From contig JADJMA010000030.1 in assembly GCA_016709845.1 (NCBI GenBank), positions 1 through 64,000 on the forward strand: a stretch of DNA of 64,000 bases, read 5' to 3'. Each line of letters opens with the position of its first letter. Position 1 is the first letter of the stretch. This document shows, piece after piece, positions 13,201 to 24,841 of the stretch. A program made the position numbers and the translations under genes. Source of the stretch: Flammeovirgaceae bacterium. Its GTDB lineage: Bacteria; Bacteroidota; Bacteroidia; Cytophagales; Cyclobacteriaceae. Under the pieces are notes generated by a model. The model ran no database searches. It had not been told where the DNA came from and saw only the letters and a program-made list of their open reading frames with translations.

Positions 13201-16200
13201 ATAACACAACAGACACAAATTGTTGTGTATCCAACACCAATCATGAGCACGGTTAACAGTACAACTCAAATCTGTAGTAACAGTTCGGTAAACATAGTTT
13301 TGAATAGTCCTACATCAGCGGCCACCATTCGATTAGCATCTGTAAATTATGGATTGGCATCCGGTACGCTGGTTGCGGGCGCAACCTTTGCACCGGGCTC
13401 GTCAATTACAGAAACCTTAACGAACAGTTCCGCTTCGGCAGTAACGGTTCAATACAATTTTGAAGTATTGGCAAATGGTTGCACAACAGCAGGATTTTCT
13501 GAAAGTGTTTTAGTAAATCCTAATCCAACCTTTATTATAAGCAATACATCGCCCGAAATTTGTAGTGGAGCGGGTACAAATATTTTATTTGGAAGTGCAA
13601 CTTCAGGACATCAAATAAATGTGGTCAATGTTTATTATGGTTCGGTAACAGGAGGAACCGTGATTCCCGGGGTGACAATATTCACGAGTGCAACACCCCT
13701 TATTGAAACGTTGCTCAACAATACCAATGCTGCAATTGATGTTGTTTATGAATTCAATGTAACAACGCCTGGTACAACTCCAGTATGTCCGATTGCTCCA
13801 GTCAGTCAGTTTGCAACAGTACGCGTTAATCCAAACCCAACTTTTACAGCTACTAATAATACAGGTGGTGGCACGGGCATTATATGTACTGGAAATCCGG
13901 TAAATATTTTATTGAACGCTCCGGTGAGTGGGGGGCAAGTTCGATTGAAAAGTATAAACTATGGCGGAGCATCAGGAACACTTCCCGCGGGTGCGATCTT
14001 CGTTAATGGACAAACTATTAATGAGGTTGTTACCAATACAACAGCAGCTCAATTATTGTTGCTTATGAATTTGAAGCAATTGTCGGCTCATGTGGACCAA
14101 GTGCCAGCCAGATAGTAAATGTTGATGTTCGTCCAATCCCTAATGTAGTAGCATTACCTGCGAGTCAGACGATTTGCAGTGGCGCAACAACAAGCGTAGC
14201 ATTAAGCACCACGAATGGCGTTGCAGGCGCGACTTATAGCTGGACACGCGTAGATGCAGGCGTAAGCGGAGTACTGGTTGGATCAGGCGCAGCGATCAAT
14301 GAGACCTTAACAGCGACAGGTTCAGTAGCCGGTACAGCTACGTATACCATTACACCAACTGTTGGTGGTTGCAATGGAGTTCCGATTACAGTTATCGTAA
14401 CAGTCAATCCGTTACCGGATGTTGTTGCGGCACCAGCATTGCAGAGGCGATTTGCAGTGGTGCGACTTCGAATATAAATTTAAGTACGAGCAATGGCGTG
14501 GCAGGTGCTACGTATAGCTGGACAGTTGTTCAGAGCAATGTAAGCGGAGCAACTTCAGGCTTCGGCACGAGTATCAATCAGACGTTAACGGCAACAACAA
14601 GCAACGCAGGCACGGCCACGTATACAATCACACCCAATGCAAATGGTTGCAATGGCACACCGATAGTAGTGGTGGTAACCGTTAACCCAACTCCGAATGT
14701 GGTAGCGTTACCTGCGAGTCAGACGATTTGCAGCGGAGCAACAACAGGCATTGCCTTAGGCACCACGAATGGTGTTGCGGGCGCGACTTACAGCTGGACA
14801 CGCGTAGATGCAGGTGTAAGCGGAGTGCTGGGAGGATCAGGCGCAGCGATTAATGAAACCTTAACCGCGACCGGCTCGACAGCAGGGACAGCTACGTATA
14901 CAATTACACCAACTGTTGGCCTTTGCCCTGGCGTTCCGATTACAGTAATCGTAACGGTTAATCCGTTACCGGATGTTGTTGCAGCCCCGGCATCACAAAC
15001 CATTTGCAGTGGCACGACTTCAAATATAAATTTAAGTACGAGCAATGGTGTTGTGGGAGCTACGTATAGCTGGACCGTTGTTCAGAGCAATGTAAGCGGA
15101 GCAACTTCAGGCTTCGGCACGAGTATCAATCAAAACTTAACGGCTACCACAAGTTCAGCGGGCACAGCCACGTATACGATCACACCAGCAGCGAATGGTT
15201 GTAACGGTACACCGATTGTTGTTGTGGTAACCGTTAACCCGGCTCCTAATGTAGTGGCGTCACCTGCGAGTCAGACTATTTGTAGTGGAGCAACTACAGG
15301 CATTGCTTTAAGCACAACGAATGGAGTTGCAGGCGCAACATATAGCTGGACGCGTGTAGATGCAGGTATAAGCGGAGTGTTGTTTGGATCAGGCGCTACG
15401 ATTAATGAGACCTTAACTGCGACCGGCTCTACTACAGGTACAGCTACTTATACCATCACGCCAAGTGTTGGTGGTTGCAATGGAGTTCCGATAACAGTAA
15501 TCGTAACCGTTAATCCGTTACCGGATGTTGTAGCGGCTCCAATTGCAGAGGCGATCTGCAGTGGTGCGACTTCGAATATAAATTTAAGTACGAGCAATGG
15601 CGTTGCAGGCGCTACGTATAGCTGGACCGTTGTTCAGAGCAATGTAAGCGGAGCAACCTCAGGCTTTGGCACGAGCATCAATCAGACGTTAACAGCAACG
15701 ACAAGCAACGCAGGCACGGCCACATATACAATCACACCAAATGCAAATGGCTGTAACGGCACACCGATAGTAGTGGTAGTAACCGTTAACCCGGCTCCGA
15801 ATGTCGTAGCGTCACCTGCGAGTCAGACGATTTGCAGCGGAGCAACAACAGGCGTTGCGTTGAGCACTACGAATGGCGTTGCAGGCGCAACTTATAGCTG
15901 GACACGCGTAGATGCAGGCGTAAGTGGAGTACTGGTTGGATCAGGTGCAGCGATCAATGAAACCTTAACTGCGACCGGCTCGACAGCGGGCACAGCTACT
16001 TATACCATCACGCCAAGTGTTGGTGGTTGCAATGGAGTTCCGATCAACGTAATTGTAACCGTTAATCCGTTACCGGATGTTGTTGCTACTCCGAATGCAG
16101 AGGCGATCTGCAGTGGAGCGACCTCGAATATAAATTTAAGTACGAGCAATGGTGTTGCAGGCGCTACCTATAGCTGGACGGTTGTGCAGAGCAATGTAAG

Positions 16201-19200
16201 CGGAGCGACTTCAGGCTTTGGTGCGAGCATCAACCAGACGTTAACAGCAACGACAAGTTCAGCGGGCACGGCCACATATACCATCACACCAGCAGCCAAT
16301 GGTTGCAACGGTACACCGATAGTAGTAGTAGTAACCGTTAACCCAGCTCCCAATGTCGTAGCGTTACCTGCGAGTCAGACGATTTGCAGTGGTGCAACAA
16401 CAGGCATTGCGTTGAGCACCACGAATGGTGTTGCAGGCGCGACTTATAGCTGGACACGCGTAGATGCAGGCGTAAGCGGAGTACTGGTTGGATCAGGCGC
16501 AGCGATCAATGAAAGCTTAACAGCGACCGGCTCTACACCAGGAACAGCTACTTATACCATTACACCAACAGTTGGCCTTTGCCCTGGCACTCCGATCACG
16601 GTAATCGTAACGGTTAATCCGTTACCGGATGTAGTTGCGGCTCCGAATGCAGAGGCGATCTGCAGTGGCGCAACCTCGAATATAAATTTAAGTACGAGCA
16701 ATGGTGTTGCAGGTGCTACGTATAGCTGGACAGTTATTCAGAGCAACGTAAGCGGAGCGACTTCGGGCTTTGGAGCGAGCATCAATCAGACATTAACCGC
16801 GACTACGAGCAGTGCCGGTACCGCTGCGTATACGATCACGCCAGCAGCGAATGGTTGTAACGGCACCCCGATAGTAGTGGTAGTAACAGTAAGTCCGAAA
16901 CCAGTAATTACAAATACGGCACTTCAATTATTAACAACAATCTGTAGCAACACTGCCTTAAACTTTACACCTGTTTCAACTACTGATCCTGCTACAATTT
17001 ATGCCTGGACAAGTGCTGTTAGTGGAAGTACATTTACAGGAGTTTCATTAAGTGGAACTGGTGCAATTACGGATACACCAGTTAATACAGGAAATACTAT
17101 TGGTTATGTAACTTATACGATTACACAGAAGTAGCTGGTTGTTTTGGAAATCCTGTCAACTATGTTGTTACGGTATTTCCAACCCCAACAGCGGATGGTT
17201 CTGATATAATTATTTGCAGCGGGCATAATGCAGTAGTGTCAATCAACGCTATGCCCAATAATGTTACAGGTACTACATTTAGTTGGGTGGCTGTGCCTTC
17301 AGCAAATGTACTTGGTGCAGTAAACGGTAACGGATCCACCATTAGCCAAACATTATCATTAACTGACTTCACAACAGGCACTGTCGTTTATCAGATTACA
17401 CCTTCTGCCAATGGTTGCAATGGTGCGATAAAAAATATTACAGTTACGATTAACCCGCTTCCTACTGTGGATGCAGGAGTTGATTATCAAGTATGTGAAC
17501 CAACTGTTATTCCTGTAAGTGGACTTATTGGAGGTGCTGCTACCTCGGGTATATGGACAATTGTGACAGGTGTTGGAAGTATCTCTGCCAGTACGGTAAC
17601 TGGTAACACAGTGACAGCAAATTATACGGTTAACCCTGCAGATATTGCTACAACAATCGTATTAAAATTGGAATCTAACGATCCGGATTTGGCCGGTCCT
17701 TGTGCAGTGGCTTCTGATTTGCTCAATATTCAAATTAACAGAATGCCTACGGTTACTGTTCCTGCTGATTTTGTGGTTTGTGAACCAGCGAATTTATTAG
17801 CTACACCAATAAGTTTAAGTGGAACGATTGGTGGCAGCGCAACAACAGGTTTATGGAGTATTGTTTCAGGAGCAGGGTCTTTAGGGGCTTCCAATCTGTG
17901 GGTGCTCTGGTAAACTCACAATACACCATTGATGCCTCTGATATAGGAACAACCATTACATTAAGATTAACCACCAATGATCCGGATGGTCCTAGTGGGC
18001 CGTGTATCGAAGAGTTTAAGGATATTAATATTACAATAAATCAAGCTGTGGTTGTTTCTGCTGGTTCAGACTTACAATTATGCCGGGATACTCCATCTAT
18101 CTTGTTGCAGGGTTCACAATCGGGTGCTCCTACAACATTGGCCTGGAGCGGGGGCTTAGGTTTATTTTCAGACCCAACGATAGCGCAACCACTATACTCA
18201 TTCAATAATCCAACTGAAGTAAATACAACGGTGGTGTTAACCCTAACAGCCCTTGATCCTGATGGGGCAGGACCTTGTACGGCCGTTTCAGATCAAATGA
18301 ATTTAAAGATCAATCCATTGCCGGTTGTCGTGTATACAGGACTCCCTCCAGGTTCTCCTGCGTCCTTGGCAGAAAATGGTCCGCCTATTACGCTTACAGG
18401 AAATTTAGCTGGAGGTGCATTTACCATCCTTCCAACATCATCTTTTATTGGTAGCACATTTATTAATGTTGTAGATAGGGCAGTGTTTGATCCAAGTGCA
18501 GCCGACCTGGGTTCTAATTTTATAAAGTACACATATACCGATGGTAATGGTTGTACAAACTTTGACGAGCAGGAAGTATTCATTAATCCCGTTACTACTA
18601 TTGACTTTGCCGTTCAGGGGGCAGTACTAAACGGAAGTGGAGAGTTTGAACTTTGTTCTGATTTAGGTTTGGTTAAATTACTTGGTTTCCCTGTTCCTGC
18701 TGATGGCTTTCCACCAGAGACGCAATTCACCTCAGAAGGGCCTAATGCTGCTAATATGACAATCGTTAAGATTGGTCCCGATTATTTTATACAAACCAGC
18801 GGGTTATTATCAGACTCTTATAGAATCCGCTATACTTTTAAAAATCAATTTAACGCGATAACCTTTAAGGAACGTACCATTAACTTCTTTGGAAGTCCAG
18901 TGTCATTGTTCTCATCGTCCAACAATTGTATTGTGAGTGATGTAGTGTTCACAGACAATTCACTAATCAATCCTTCTCCTTTCCCCGCTGCAATCACCAG
19001 TTGGCAGTGGTCCTTTGGTGACAATACTTTTAGCACAGATCAAAATCCATCAAAAAGATACACGGCTTCAGGTACGTATAATGTTGTTTTAAAAGTGACA
19101 ACTAGTCAAGGTTGTTCGTCTACCAGTTCTCCTTATGTGCTGCGTGTAGGTGATGTACCGATTGTTGATTTTAGTTGGTCAGCTATTTGTAATAATGACA

Positions 19201-20987
19201 ATACTTCATTCCAGGATAAAACTACTAAGGTAGTGGGCTCTGTTCCTCCCGGAATTAGTGTAATAACTGGCTATACATGGAATTTTGGAGATGGGGATGT
19301 GTTGCCGGCAGGAGTAGGAACAATCCCAGCAGGTACTCATGGAGGCAGAACGTTCGGTACCTACAAAGATCCCCAACACAAATATGTTTCAAATGGTACC
19401 TATTCATCAACCCTTTTGGTTGATACGAATGATGGATGTTCGAATTCAAATACACAGAATGTATTTATCCTTCCATACAATACCGTTACGCCTATTGCCG
19501 GGGCTGAATATTTAGAAGGGTTCGAGTCTACAGACGGAGGTTGGATTGCTGAGGCATTTGATGCAACTAATTCAACTCCATTAAATATTATTAAGAGTGA
19601 TACAAGTTGGATATGGGGAGCACCGGCTGGGGGAACGATTACCAGCGCAGCATCAGGAAGCAACGCCTGGTGGACCGGAAAAAATGCTAACACGTATTTC
19701 TCAAATGAAAACTCAGCAGTCAACGGGCCATGCTTCGACTTAACACAATTAAAGAGACCTATGATCGCTTTGGATTACTTCTCAGATACAGAAAAGAATC
19801 TGGACGGTTCTGTTCTTCAGTATTCCATTGATGGCGGACAATCGTGGCGCATTGTTGGTCCACCGGAGGGTCAATCAATTCGTGATGAAGGAATTAATTG
19901 GTTTAATGGAGTGGGGATTCTTTCCAATCCAGGATCACAACCAATTGGTAACTATGGATGGACCGATAGACAATCGGCATGGAAGAATGCTCGATTCAAT
20001 TTGGATATGGTACCTGCAGCAAATCGATCGCAAGTAAGATTGCGGATTGCATTTAGCAGTAATGATGGTAATGCACCACCGACAGGGAATGAGACAGCCC
20101 CAGATGGTTTTGCCTTTGATAATTTCTTTGTTGGGGAAAATCACGGAATGTACTTGTTGAACATTTCACAACCTCAACACTCACGGCAAGTACAAATGCA
20201 GATGCCTACCTGAATGGACTCTATCAACAACAGATTGATGATAGGGGAACATCTGATTTCCAGGACATTCAGTATCACGTTAATTTTTCAGGTACGGATC
20301 CACTTAACAAGGATAACCCAATAGATCCGGCCGCACGAGCACTTTATTTTGGTTCTTCGCAGCCCCCCCATAAGTGTTAAAATGATTATTACGGCTAAGC
20401 AAGACTTTAGTTCACCGGTAATATTCAATGTTGCTCTCGTTGAAAAAGATGTTAATGGTTTTATGAATGTTTTGCGTAAGAATTTATTTGGAAGTGATGG
20501 AAAAACAATCAGCCTCGGCTTTATTCAAAATCAGGATGTGGTCGCTGAAGTCTCCGATGTACGGATTGATGTACCCATATCATCAGATCCAAATGGGCTT
20601 TTGTTAATAGGATATGTTCAGGATAAGAATACGAAAGAGATTTACCAATCGGTTGTTATCGATGGGCCTGTTAAAATTGGTGATCCGGTTGTTGGATTAG
20701 AGGATGAATTACCTTTACTCACTACGTTAAATAATATTCAGATGTTCCCGAACCCCGCTAACCATCATTTTACCTTTGGTTTGCCGAGTGACGTTTATCC
20801 GGGCAGTCAGTGGAAGATAATTGATCAGCGTGGAGTGACTGTGCTAGAAGGTAATTTTGAGGGTGCAGTAAATGGAATGAAGGAAATAAATGTAGAGGAA
20901 CTTGCCAATGCCGTTTACTTTGTAGTAATGACAGGGCCTAAGGGTGGTACGGTTCGTAAGAAGTTGATGGTGATGAATAGAAATTAA
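1287..20987 (+). CDS. Giant Ig/PKD-repeat T9SS-secreted adhesin (frameshifted in assembly)
   Basis: All open blocks from about 1.29 to 20.99 kb read as one protein of roughly 6,500 residues. A hydrophobic leader (1287-1352, ending LAFSA) is followed by a DWNSNATW / GDIVIIERGFTVTVSA segment like those that begin filamentous surface proteins. An autotransporter-like beta region runs to ~3.7 kb. Then come about fifteen 176-residue repeats (4.4-12.3 kb), further Ig-like domains, five 184-residue repeats (14.1-16.9 kb), two or more PKD domains (WSFGD and WNFGDGD near 19.0 and 19.3 kb), a jelly-roll-like domain with FESTDGGW (19.5-20.15 kb), and a C-terminal sorting domain with MFPNPANHHFTF (20.74-20.99 kb). 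T9SS would carry it across the outer membrane; adhesion or gliding is inferred. The start codon is uncertain and no ATG survives in frame. Frame breaks are very dense before 8 kb and sparse after 12 kb, so they are probably assembly errors. Confidence 0.8.
4390..12330 (+). repeat. Tandem array 1: ~15 units of 528 bp (176 aa) in the adhesin
   Basis: The landmark that begins each unit (encoding INPLPLVTPVV) recurs at 8727, 9253, 9781 and 10309, giving spacings of 526, 528 and 528 bp; the 526 reflects a 2-bp deletion. Each unit encodes two Ig-like domains: one with VCSGSTVTVNVAGSQAG and GTGGAINLVTSALAGN, and one with VCEGTAAIALTSSAG, GNQWYKNG and NSGSYTVISTVSGCAS. Units between ~7.2 and 11.8 kb are nearly identical at the DNA level. 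Units at both ends are diverged, and those before 7 kb also contain many indels. The last unit (11.9-12.3 kb) is degenerate. Confidence 0.9.
14133..16893 (+). repeat. Tandem array 2: five 552-bp A/B units in the adhesin
   Basis: A second, unrelated array. The landmark encoding NPLPDVV occurs at about 14411, 14965, 15517, 16069 and 16621, giving spacings of 554, 552, 552 and 552; the extra 2 bp near 14430 cause a frameshift. Each unit is a pair of ~92-residue domains. Domain A has QTICSGATTGIAL, YSWTRVDAGVSG and GSAINETL-like lines; domain B has AICSGATSNINLS, YSWTVVQSNVSG and GFGTSINQTL. There are five A and five B copies in strict alternation, which suggests the A-B pair was the unit of duplication. 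Confidence 0.92.
20740..20987 (+). other. T9SS type A C-terminal sorting domain of the adhesin
   Basis: The last ~80 residues carry the conserved blocks of Por-secretion tails: IQMFPNPANHHFTF at the start, WKIIDQRGVTVLEG in the middle, and YFVVMTGPKGGTVRKKLMVM at the end. In this family the domain directs export by the type IX system and is removed during attachment to the cell surface. The gene's stop TAA (20985-20987) overlaps the stop of the converging kinase gene. Confidence 0.88.
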
Positions 20988-22886
20988 GCGTAGGCTTTTA
21001 GTGACAGGATCACTTTAGATAGTGACTGACTTACTTCGGTAGCAAGGCTTTTAATGGTTTGTTCATCTCGACTAGTTTTGGCTTCGTGTTCCAATAGGGC
21101 TATTTTTTCCTTAAGGTGGTGAATGCCCATAAGCGTAATACTCGGCTTAATCTTATGAACTACCTTAGCTAAATGCTCCCAATTCTTCCGCTGCAATTGA
21201 ATTTGAATTTCCTCAATTGTTTTGGGCATAGATTCGAGAAAGGTATTGATAATTTCTTGTATGAATTCCTGATTATTATCGGAAGCCTTAATTAGATAGC
21301 TAAGATCAAATTCGCGAATACTCTTTTTTGCTTCCTGGGCAGGTTGGTTTTTTTCTTAAGTTTTGATCCCAGGTATCGGGTTAAGGTTTGTAGCAAATCT
21401 TCTTGCGTAAATGGTTTCGTAATGCAATCATTCATACCTGCGGCAATACACTTTTCAAAATCCTTTTGTGTGGCATTAGCGGTTAATGCAATAATGGGTA
21501 CCTGACTTTTATTTGGATCACCTTTCCGGATTGCTTTGGTAGTTTCAAAACCATCCATCACCGGCATTTGAATGTCCATGAGGATTGCATCAAATGCATT
21601 ATTTCGAATTTTCTCCAGAGCAACAACTCCATTCTCGGCAGTTTCAAAATGACATCCCCACATTTTTAAGATGCTGCTGGCGTAAAGTCGATTAATATCA
21701 TTGTCTTCCACCAGTAGTATGGAGGCCCGCTTAAGTTGGGTAAAGTTGCGGGGTTTAATCATTCTGGCATCGGATTCGAATTCCTTTTTGCCCGTAACGT
21801 AAGGCAAGATAAAAGTGAAGGTTGAGCCTTCATTCTCTTTACTCACAACATTAATTGATCCGCCCTGTAGTTCCACCAATTGCTTAACGATGGTCAAGCC
21901 AAGCCCAGTACCACCATACTTTCTTGTTACACTGGCGTCTGCCTGACTAAAACTTTCAAAAATTGTTTGGAGTTTATCCTTTGGAATACCAATGCCGGTA
22001 TCGGAAATATTGAATCGTAGATTGTAATTATTGCCTTTTACCTTGTCTGCTTTAACTTCAACCTTAATACTTCCTGCATGAGTGAATTTAATGGCATTAC
22101 TAATTAGGTTGATTAGGATTTGATTAAGTCGAACAGGATCACCTACAAAAATTTTGTTAGCGTCTTTAGCTAAAATATAAGAGAGGTTAATTCCTTTTTC
22201 CGATGCTTGAACGCCAAACGTATCAATAAGCGAATGCAACAAGTCATTTAAATTGAATCCAATCTTTTCTAATTGCAATTTTCCTGATTCTATACTGGCC
22301 AGGTCGAGGATATCATTAATGATAACCTTTAGATTATCCGCTGCACTTTTAATTGCATTAAGATAGGTTCGTTGTTCTTCCTTTGAAGGATTTTGACTCA
22401 ATAATGAAGCCATTCCGGCAATACCATTGATTGGTGTGCGGATTTCATGACTGATATTAGCTAAAAATTGTTCTTTTGCTTTTTGTGCTCGTAGTAGTTC
22501 TTCGGCATCTTTCTTCCGTTGACTAATATCCCGACAGTCGAGAATAAGTCCTTCAATACCCTCCTTCTTTAGATTCACAGAGTTGAATTCTAAGTATTTA
22601 TATCCTTATCTCTGCATATAAATTGAAATTCGATAGACTTATTATAAGCGCGCCTGGTGCTTTTGTTAAACTCCTTTTTAAAATCAGCAAGCAGGTGAGC
22701 GGGCAGATAATCAAAAAAGTTTTTACCTACCAATCCCGATGTTTTATAACCGAGTGTTTCCTGAACGGAGTGATTGTGATACAGAATCGCGCCCTCATAG
22801 TTCACAATAAAAATTATATCAGATCCGTCATCTACAACAGATTTATAGAATAATCCTTTTTTGACATACGTGGCTAATGACTTCAT
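20984..22886 (-). CDS. Hybrid sensor histidine kinase (PAS-HisKA-HATPase-REC-HPt)
   Basis: About 630 residues, broken by two probable indels near 22590 and 21340. Domain order: a PAS sensor (IIFIVNYEGAILYHN, YLPAHLLADF); a HisKA H-box (ANISHEIRTPING); a HATPase_c domain with an N-box (NQILINLISNAIKFTH) and G-boxes (DTGIGIP, GGTGLGLTI); a receiver (LLVEDNDINRLYA, ILMDIQMPVMDG with the phospho-acceptor Asp, KPFTQEDL); and a C-terminal HPt with VVHKIKPSITLMG, where His is the relay site. There is no obvious membrane segment, so it is probably cytoplasmic. The ATG follows the upstream regulator's TAA by one base, so the two are translationally coupled. The receiver/HPt relay could return phosphate to the sigma-54 regulator. 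The signal is unknown. Its 3' end overlaps the stop of the giant adhesin. Confidence 0.88.
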
Positions 22887-22887
22887 C

Positions 22888-24249
22888 TTAAATTCCTTTA
22901 GACTCCATTTCTTTTAAGTACCTGTAGATAGAAGATTTTCCAATATCTAGTTTTCGAGCAACTTCAAGAACATTATTATCATACTTGGTGAGATAATTTC
23001 TGATTATATGATACGTGTAATCTTGCAAGGTCATTTCTTTTGAAGTAAAGGACTCTTCGCGAACAGGAGTATTGAAGGTAATATCCTTAGCTTGAATTTC
23101 ATTATCACTACGCATAACCACCGCCAGTTCCATAATAGACTTAAGCTCTCGCACATTACCTGGAAATGAATATTGAAGCAATTTTTCCTGAGCACTCGCT
23201 CCGATTTTTATATTTCTAAGATCATTCTCTTTCGCAAACTGTTCAATGAAAAATTTAGCAAGGAGAGGAATATCTTTATCCCGATCCCGCAAAGGAGGGA
23301 GGTTTATGGGTAATCCGAGTAAGCGATAATAAAGGTCCTCGCGGAAGCGACCCTGCCTGACTTCTTCCAGTAAGTTTCGATGCGTGGCAACAATTACACG
23401 TACATCAAGCTTAATAATTTGGTTGCCGCCAATGCGGGCTAATTCTTTTTCCTGTAGTATCCGTAGAAGTTTGGATTGAACGTTCAAATCCATTTCACCA
23501 ATCTCATCTAGAAAAATAGTTCCTCCTTCAGCCTCTTCAAATTTTCCTATCCGTCTTGTGGCAGCACCCGTAAACGCACCTTTTTCATGCCCGAACAATT
23601 CGCTTTCAATAAGATCTTTGGGTATAGCTGCAACATTAACAGCAATCAAGGCCTTGTTTTTCCTTTTAGAATTGTAGTGAATAGCCTTGGCAATTAATTC
23701 CTTGCCAGTTCCTGTTTCTCCGGTGATAGAAACCGTGATTTGAGTTGTGACTGCCTTTTCGATTAAATCGAAAACTTTTTTAATGGCATCACTGGTTCCA
23801 ACAATACTTTTTTCAAAATCGTACTTTGTTGTGATCTCATGCTTTAACCGATCTATTTCTCTTATGAGCGTAGTTTTGTTAATGGCATTTTTGATTGAAT
23901 TTAAGATGAGATCTTTCGTCTCTTCATTTTTACTGATATAATCAAAGGCTCCTGCTTTTAAAAGCCCCACCGCTGTACCAATTTTTTCCTGCGCTGAAAT
24001 GATGATTACACTAATATCGGGATCAAATTCTTTTATGGATCTCAATACTTTCTCACCTTCCATATCTGGTAACGAATAATCGAGCGTAATAATAGAAGGC
24101 TTTTTATGGAGATGGTCTATACACTCTTTTCCGGTAGCGTAAAACTGAGGCTCGAAATCAGGATTTAGGCTTAAAACATATTTTAGAAATTTAGTGTAGG
24201 CCGGATCGTCCTCTACAACAAATATTCTAACTGGCTCTTTTTCGTACAT
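22888..24249 (-). CDS. Sigma-54-dependent response regulator (NtrC family)
   Basis: Intact, 453 residues. Receiver domain at residues 1-120: acidic pocket E13-D15, phospho-acceptor D57 in TLDYSLPDMEG, conserved K107. AAA+ domain at about 148-380: Walker A GETGTGKE at 177-184, the sigma-54 contact loop GAFTGA at 224-229, Walker B TIFLDEIGE at 244-252. A short Fis-type helix-turn-helix ends the protein (EVARKLDIGKSSIYRYLKEM). It activates RNA polymerase-sigma54 when phosphorylated. It is the first gene of a two-gene operon with the hybrid kinase. No -24/-12 sigma-54 promoter was recognised in the window, so its targets are unknown. It is divergent from the TerB-like gene across 118 bp. Confidence 0.95.
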   Translation of the reverse strand: MYEKEPVRIFVVEDDPAYTKFLKYVLSLNPDFEPQFYATGKECIDHLHKKPSIITLDYSLPDMEGEKVLRSIKEFDPDISVIIISAQEKIGTAVGLLKAGAFDYISKNEETKDLILNSIKNAINKTTLIREIDRLKHEITTKYDFEKSIVGTSDAIKKVFDLIEKAVTTQITVSITGETGTGKELIAKAIHYNSKRKNKALIAVNVAAIPKDLIESELFGHEKGAFTGAATRRIGKFEEAEGGTIFLDEIGEMDLNVQSKLLRILQEKELARIGGNQIIKLDVRVIVATHRNLLEEVRQGRFREDLYYRLLGLPINLPPLRDRDKDIPLLAKFFIEQFAKENDLRNIKIGASAQEKLLQYSFPGNVRELKSIMELAVVMRSDNEIQAKDITFNTPVREESFTSKEMTLQDYTYHIIRNYLTKYDNNVLEVARKLDIGKSSIYRYLKEMESKGI

Positions 24250-24367
24250 CCGTTGGCTCTTTGGAATTTAGACTAAAAGATAATGCTGAGATTTGAACAA
24301 AATATTTGAAATTTACGCTAATTCCTGATAGTTAATAAAATGACTTCACTCTTTTTAATAAATAAAT

Positions 24368-24837
24368 ATGATTCAAGAATTTGATGAACTCAGCCAGGCA
24401 GAAATAGAATTGATGCATCAGGCTCCTATCCTGGTTTGTATTCTAATAGCGGGGGCTGACGATCACATTGATAATCGGGAAATTAAAAAAGCACTTGCAC
24501 TAACCGAAAAAAACAAAAGCGAGCGAAATCTCATCTTCTTGATTTTTATAAAGAAGTAGGCGAGGATTTTGAGGACAAGCTGAAAATTGTAATTCAAGGC
24601 TTTCCGAGTACAGGAAGAGTCACGGACACCCTTATTAAAAGAATCGTTAACTCAATTGAACCCTAATCTTGAAAAAAATTGATCAGGAATTTTGCAAATG
24701 AATTTTACAAGAGCTTGCTTGAGATTGCCTCCGAGATTGCCAAATCTTCTGGTGGCTTACTTGGCCTTAATTCTGTTGGCGATGAGGAAGCTGAGCATAT
24801 GGGTTTATCTATGCTAAAAGATCCTGCCAAGTATTAG
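24368..24837 (+). CDS. TerB-like small protein, frameshifted
   Basis: The ATG at 24368 opens MIQEFDELSQAEIELM, followed by APILVCILIAGADDHIDNREIKKALAL. That acidic helix-turn segment is like TerB/DjlA-type helical domains, which often carry a metal-binding D-x-D/E pattern. The frame breaks near 24530 and continues as DFYKEVGEDFEDKLKIVIQGFP. A further break near 24680 leads to ASEIAKSSGGLLGLNSVGDEEAEHMGLSML, ending TAG at 24835-24837. Full length is about 157 residues. It lies 4 bp upstream of the rhomboid gene and probably shares its transcript. Role unknown; TerB-like domains are linked to envelope stress and tellurite-type operons. A second TerB-like region occurs in the ABC fusion at 40.3 kb. 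Confidence 0.6.
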
Positions 24838-24841
24838 AAAC

